From Thioploca ingrica (lineage in GTDB: Bacteria > Pseudomonadota > Gammaproteobacteria > Beggiatoales > Beggiatoaceae), in assembly GCA_000828835.1 (NCBI GenBank), contig AP014633.1, positions 930,001 through 994,000 on the forward strand: a stretch of DNA of 64,000 bases. The letters are read 5' to 3'. Positions 62,007 to 64,000 of this stretch are shown here, piece by piece (within the stretch, counting starts at the first letter, position 1; the number at the start of each line of letters is the position of its first letter). A program made the position numbers and the translations under genes. The notes under the pieces were generated by a model. The model saw only the letters and a list, made by a program, of their open reading frames with translations. It was not told the DNA's origin and ran no database searches.

Positions 62007-62841
62007 AAGCAAACTCAGTTTGATGGCAATGCGTTTGATGAGCGACGATAGTATCAACTTCGGCTAATAAATGAGACAGCGGTGGAATATTAAAATCTCG
62101 TTCTAGCAAAGTTGGAAATACGCCAAAATGTTGATAAGCCACTGCAAGTAATCGCCAAACGGGATGAATAACATCGGCACCATGCGTGTCGATAATTAAA
62201 TCCTCAGTTTCTTGGTAGTGACCGGCAATGTGGGCATATGCAATCCGTTTGGCGGGTAACGCTTTGAGATAGCTTTCGGCATCATAACCGTGATTAATGC
62301 TGTTAACATAAATATTATTGACATCCAGTAACAAATCACAGTCAGCTTCCTCAAGGACGGCTTGAATAAAATCAATTTCTGCCATTTCTTGACCGGGTGC
62401 GGCATAGTAAGAGATGTTTTCTATCGCTATGCGCCGTTCTAGAATGTCTTGAGTGCGGCGGATTCGTTCAGACACGTAGCGTACCGCTTCCGCAGTGAAG
62501 GGAATCGGCATTAAATCATACAAATGGCCGTCATCGGCGCAATAACTCAGATGTTCACTGTAACACCGAATATGATGGATGGCTAAAAACTGTTTGACCC
62601 GTTGTAAAAACGCTTCATCTAACGGTGCTGGACCACCTAAATTGAGGGACAAACCATGCGCAACGAAAGGATAACGTTCGGTGAAATAGCGTAAACGTTT
62701 TCCCAAGCGCCCGCCAAGTCCAATCCAGTTCTCGGGGGCTAATTCCATAAATTGAATTTGCTCAGGTGATTGTTGTTCCAGCGAGTCTAACAAATCTCGC
62801 CGGAACCCCAGCCCCGCGCCATGTACGGAATAAATTGTCAT
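61999..62841 (-). CDS. hvfB: HvfB/BufB-like multinuclear iron oxidative enzyme (DUF692)
   Basis: 280 residues, a TIM-barrel DUF692/MNIO enzyme: [78 protein letters not shown] and DTHGADV, carrying the His/Asp/Glu ligands for the iron cluster. Relatives (MbnB, TglH, BufB, HvfB) oxidatively modify Cys residues in RiPP precursors. It lies between the precursor gene and hvfC. Confidence 0.93.
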   Translation of the reverse strand: MTIYSVHGAGLGFRRDLLDSLEQQSPEQIQFMELAPENWIGLGGRLGKRLRYFTERYPFVAHGLSLNLGGPAPLDEAFLQRVKQFLAIHHIRCYSEHLSYCADDGHLYDLMPIPFTAEAVRYVSERIRRTQDILERRIAIENISYYAAPGQEMAEIDFIQAVLEEADCDLLLDVNNIYVNSINHGYDAESYLKALPAKRIAYAHIAGHYQETEDLIIDTHGADVIHPVWRLLAVAYQHFGVFPTLLERDFNIPPLSHLLAEVDTIVAHQTHCHQTEFAYA

Positions 62842-62892
62842 AGCGGTTGCCTCAAAAATAAATTAAGCTAAGGGGTAGCGCTTGGAGTATTT

Positions 62893-63336
62893 TTACTTCT
62901 TACTTCCACATTTGCCTTCACCGCATTGGCCTTCTTTGCCTTTATTACCTTCAGCCGCTATTTTTTCAGCCTTGATCATTTTCATCATAGCTTGTTGTTG
63001 CGGTGTCATGGCCTTCATTTTAGCCTTTCTATCTTCGGCAGACATTCCTTCCATTTGAGTCATCATTTCAGTTACGGATTGTTTTAATTGTTCCTTTTCT
63101 GTTGGACTCATTGCATCGAGAAGTGCTTTGTCATCCTCAGTGAGTGCACCACACTTGCCTTCACCACATTTACCTTCACTGCCTTTGGCTTCAGCGACCA
63201 TATAGCCACTGGATAAATCACTCATTCCAAAAGGGTTATCTTGGGTATTAGCAATGGCAGTTTGTGCCAAGGAGACAGTGAAAACGGTACCCATAGCTAA
63301 GGCCAGCGGAGTTTTTCTAAAGGTTTCTTGAGACAT
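62893..63336 (-). CDS. hvfA: HvfA/bufferin-like Cys-motif RiPP precursor
   Basis: 147 residues. Sec signal (about 1-30; LALAMGTVFTVSLAQTAIA), then two Cys blocks: EGKCGEGKCG (54-63; Cys57, Cys62) and EGQCGEGKCG (135-144; Cys138, Cys143). In HvfA/BufA2 proteins the EGKCG cysteines are modified by the DUF692/DUF2063 pair to metal-binding groups, and the products are tied to copper stress. Here the blocks are separated by a 70-residue charged, Met-rich helical region (SPTEKEQLKQSVTEMMTQME; MTPQQQAMMKMIKAEK) resembling Spy/CpxP-like or DUF-type metal-responsive helices. GGAGAA lies 8 nt before the ATG. No DoxX-type gene (hvfD) follows. Confidence 0.88.
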   Translation of the reverse strand: MSQETFRKTPLALAMGTVFTVSLAQTAIANTQDNPFGMSDLSSGYMVAEAKGSEGKCGEGKCGALTEDDKALLDAMSPTEKEQLKQSVTEMMTQMEGMSAEDRKAKMKAMTPQQQAMMKMIKAEKIAAEGNKGKEGQCGEGKCGSKK

Positions 63337-63951
63337 TGTTATTGTTCTCCAATTAAGGGGTCATTTTCAATATGGTTTTATGACGAGGTCATTAATACCA
63401 TTTCTTATTAAAAAATTTTACTACCTTGTAAAAGATAGCTTAATTTTAACAGTTAATCAATTATTCGTTTTTAGTGGGTATTTTTTTATTAGACGTAATT
63501 GAACTTTCCAAAACAGCTAAAAAGTGGTTCAATTAAACCAAGTGTAGAATCACAAGTCTATTTTAATCCGATAGCTAAAGTAAAACAGCTGATGAGACGT
63601 TGGCTTATCTATTAATTTGTGATCATTATAATAAGTTAACAGCGAAAAATAGGTGATTTTGCTAGTTATTTTACAGCCTTGCTAGCATAGAAATTAAAAA
63701 ATTATCTATTGTGATATATTTATTATATATACTAATTATAATATATTATATTATTATCTTATAAAGCTATTTATAGATTGTAAAATACTATTTTTTGATT
63801 ATAAACTAGTAAAAATTTATTACTTTATTGCAAATAAAGACTAAACTAAATTGATAAAAATTGATATACTACTTTATGATTATAAAATAACTAACAATTG
63901 TAATTATAATTTATCATTATTAAGTAATAATCTATATTAAAATAATCCATT
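63337..63951. other. extremely A+T-rich upstream region
   Basis: Probably contains the hvf promoter at its left end. From about 63680 the sequence is almost all A and T: the line 63721-63780 has 6 G+C in 60. TATATA/TTATAAT-like tracts recur, so promoter boxes cannot be singled out. No gene seen. Confidence 0.6.
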
Positions 63952-64000
63952 ATGCCAGATATTAACATTAAATCATTTAATCAATTAGTAGAAATGCTAG
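63952..64000 (+). CDS. possible gene start, cut by window end
   Basis: An ATG opens a frame with no stop to the window edge (MPDINIKSFNQLVEML). There is no ribosome site before it (only A/T), and 16 codons are too few to assign a family. It is suggestive because composition changes sharply at this point from near-pure A/T. Confidence 0.35.
   Translation, partial: MPDINIKSFNQLVEML

Overview
The window looks like the chromosome of a low-G+C gammaproteobacterium with a chemolithoautotrophic lifestyle. A large filamentous sulfur oxidizer of the Beggiatoa/Thioploca/Thiomargarita kind is my best guess; this is inference, since no rRNA gene is present. In support: ordinary gammaproteobacterial genes (lptG, ftsY-ftsE-ftsX, hisH, a ubiH-type hydroxylase, sbcB, pdxA), Calvin-cycle enzymes (proteobacterial phosphoribulokinase, transketolase, glyceraldehyde-3-phosphate dehydrogenase), an SQR-like flavoprotein, very large multi-PAS signalling proteins, and many DUF29/Uma2/Rpn/PD-(D/E)XK accessory genes set among dispersed hairpin repeats.

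Layout. 0-4 kb: lptG, a predicted exported cold-shock-domain protein, a small membrane-anchored protein and prk. 4-7.2 kb: a DUF58 protein and a TgpA-like membrane transglutaminase. 7.3-20.7 kb: a signalling block on the plus strand (four-PAS/GAF hybrid kinase, receiver-kinase, HD-domain protein, CHASE-PAS-GGDEF-EAL protein) running directly into a 1181-residue iron-sulfur flavoprotein that resembles NfnB and NfnA fused in one chain, then an SQR-like flavoprotein. 22-29 kb: ftsY-ftsE-ftsX, a DUF29 gene and a tkt-gap pair. 29.2-31.9 kb: a three-gene cassette of a membrane coiled-coil/ricin-trefoil protein, a ParM-like actin and a small ParR-like protein. 31.9-38.9 kb: an accessory zone (Rpn, bicupin, secreted lectin-like protein, XRE regulator, Uma2, PD-(D/E)XK protein) with pdxA and a radical SAM gene embedded. 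39-46.5 kb: a secreted subtilase, then an exopolysaccharide export operon (beta-barrel, Wza-like lipoprotein with three SLBB repeats, Wzc-like kinase). 47.2-49.3 kb: a TPR histidine kinase, a receiver-only regulator and a PIN nuclease in one apparent operon. 49.5-53.6 kb: housekeeping genes and a CAU tRNA. 54.2-58.5 kb: a G+C-richer ABC export trio. 58.6-60.1 kb: an XRE regulator and a frameshifted paralogue of the 38.3-kb nuclease. 60.5-63.3 kb: a Nudix hydrolase and an hvfABC/bufferin-type RiPP locus. The last 600 bases are extremely A+T rich, with the first 16 codons of a possible further gene.

How the genes may work together. tkt, gap and prk would supply Calvin-cycle steps, with the flavoproteins handling sulfide- or NAD(P)H-linked electrons. 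The cyclic-di-GMP enzyme is 10 nt upstream of the Nfn-like gene, which suggests coupling of second-messenger and redox functions. The most unusual parts are the actin/ricin cassette, the phosphorelay-PIN operon, the fused Nfn-like enzyme and the RiPP precursor with two separate Cys-motif blocks. All assignments come from reading the sequence; no database search was possible.
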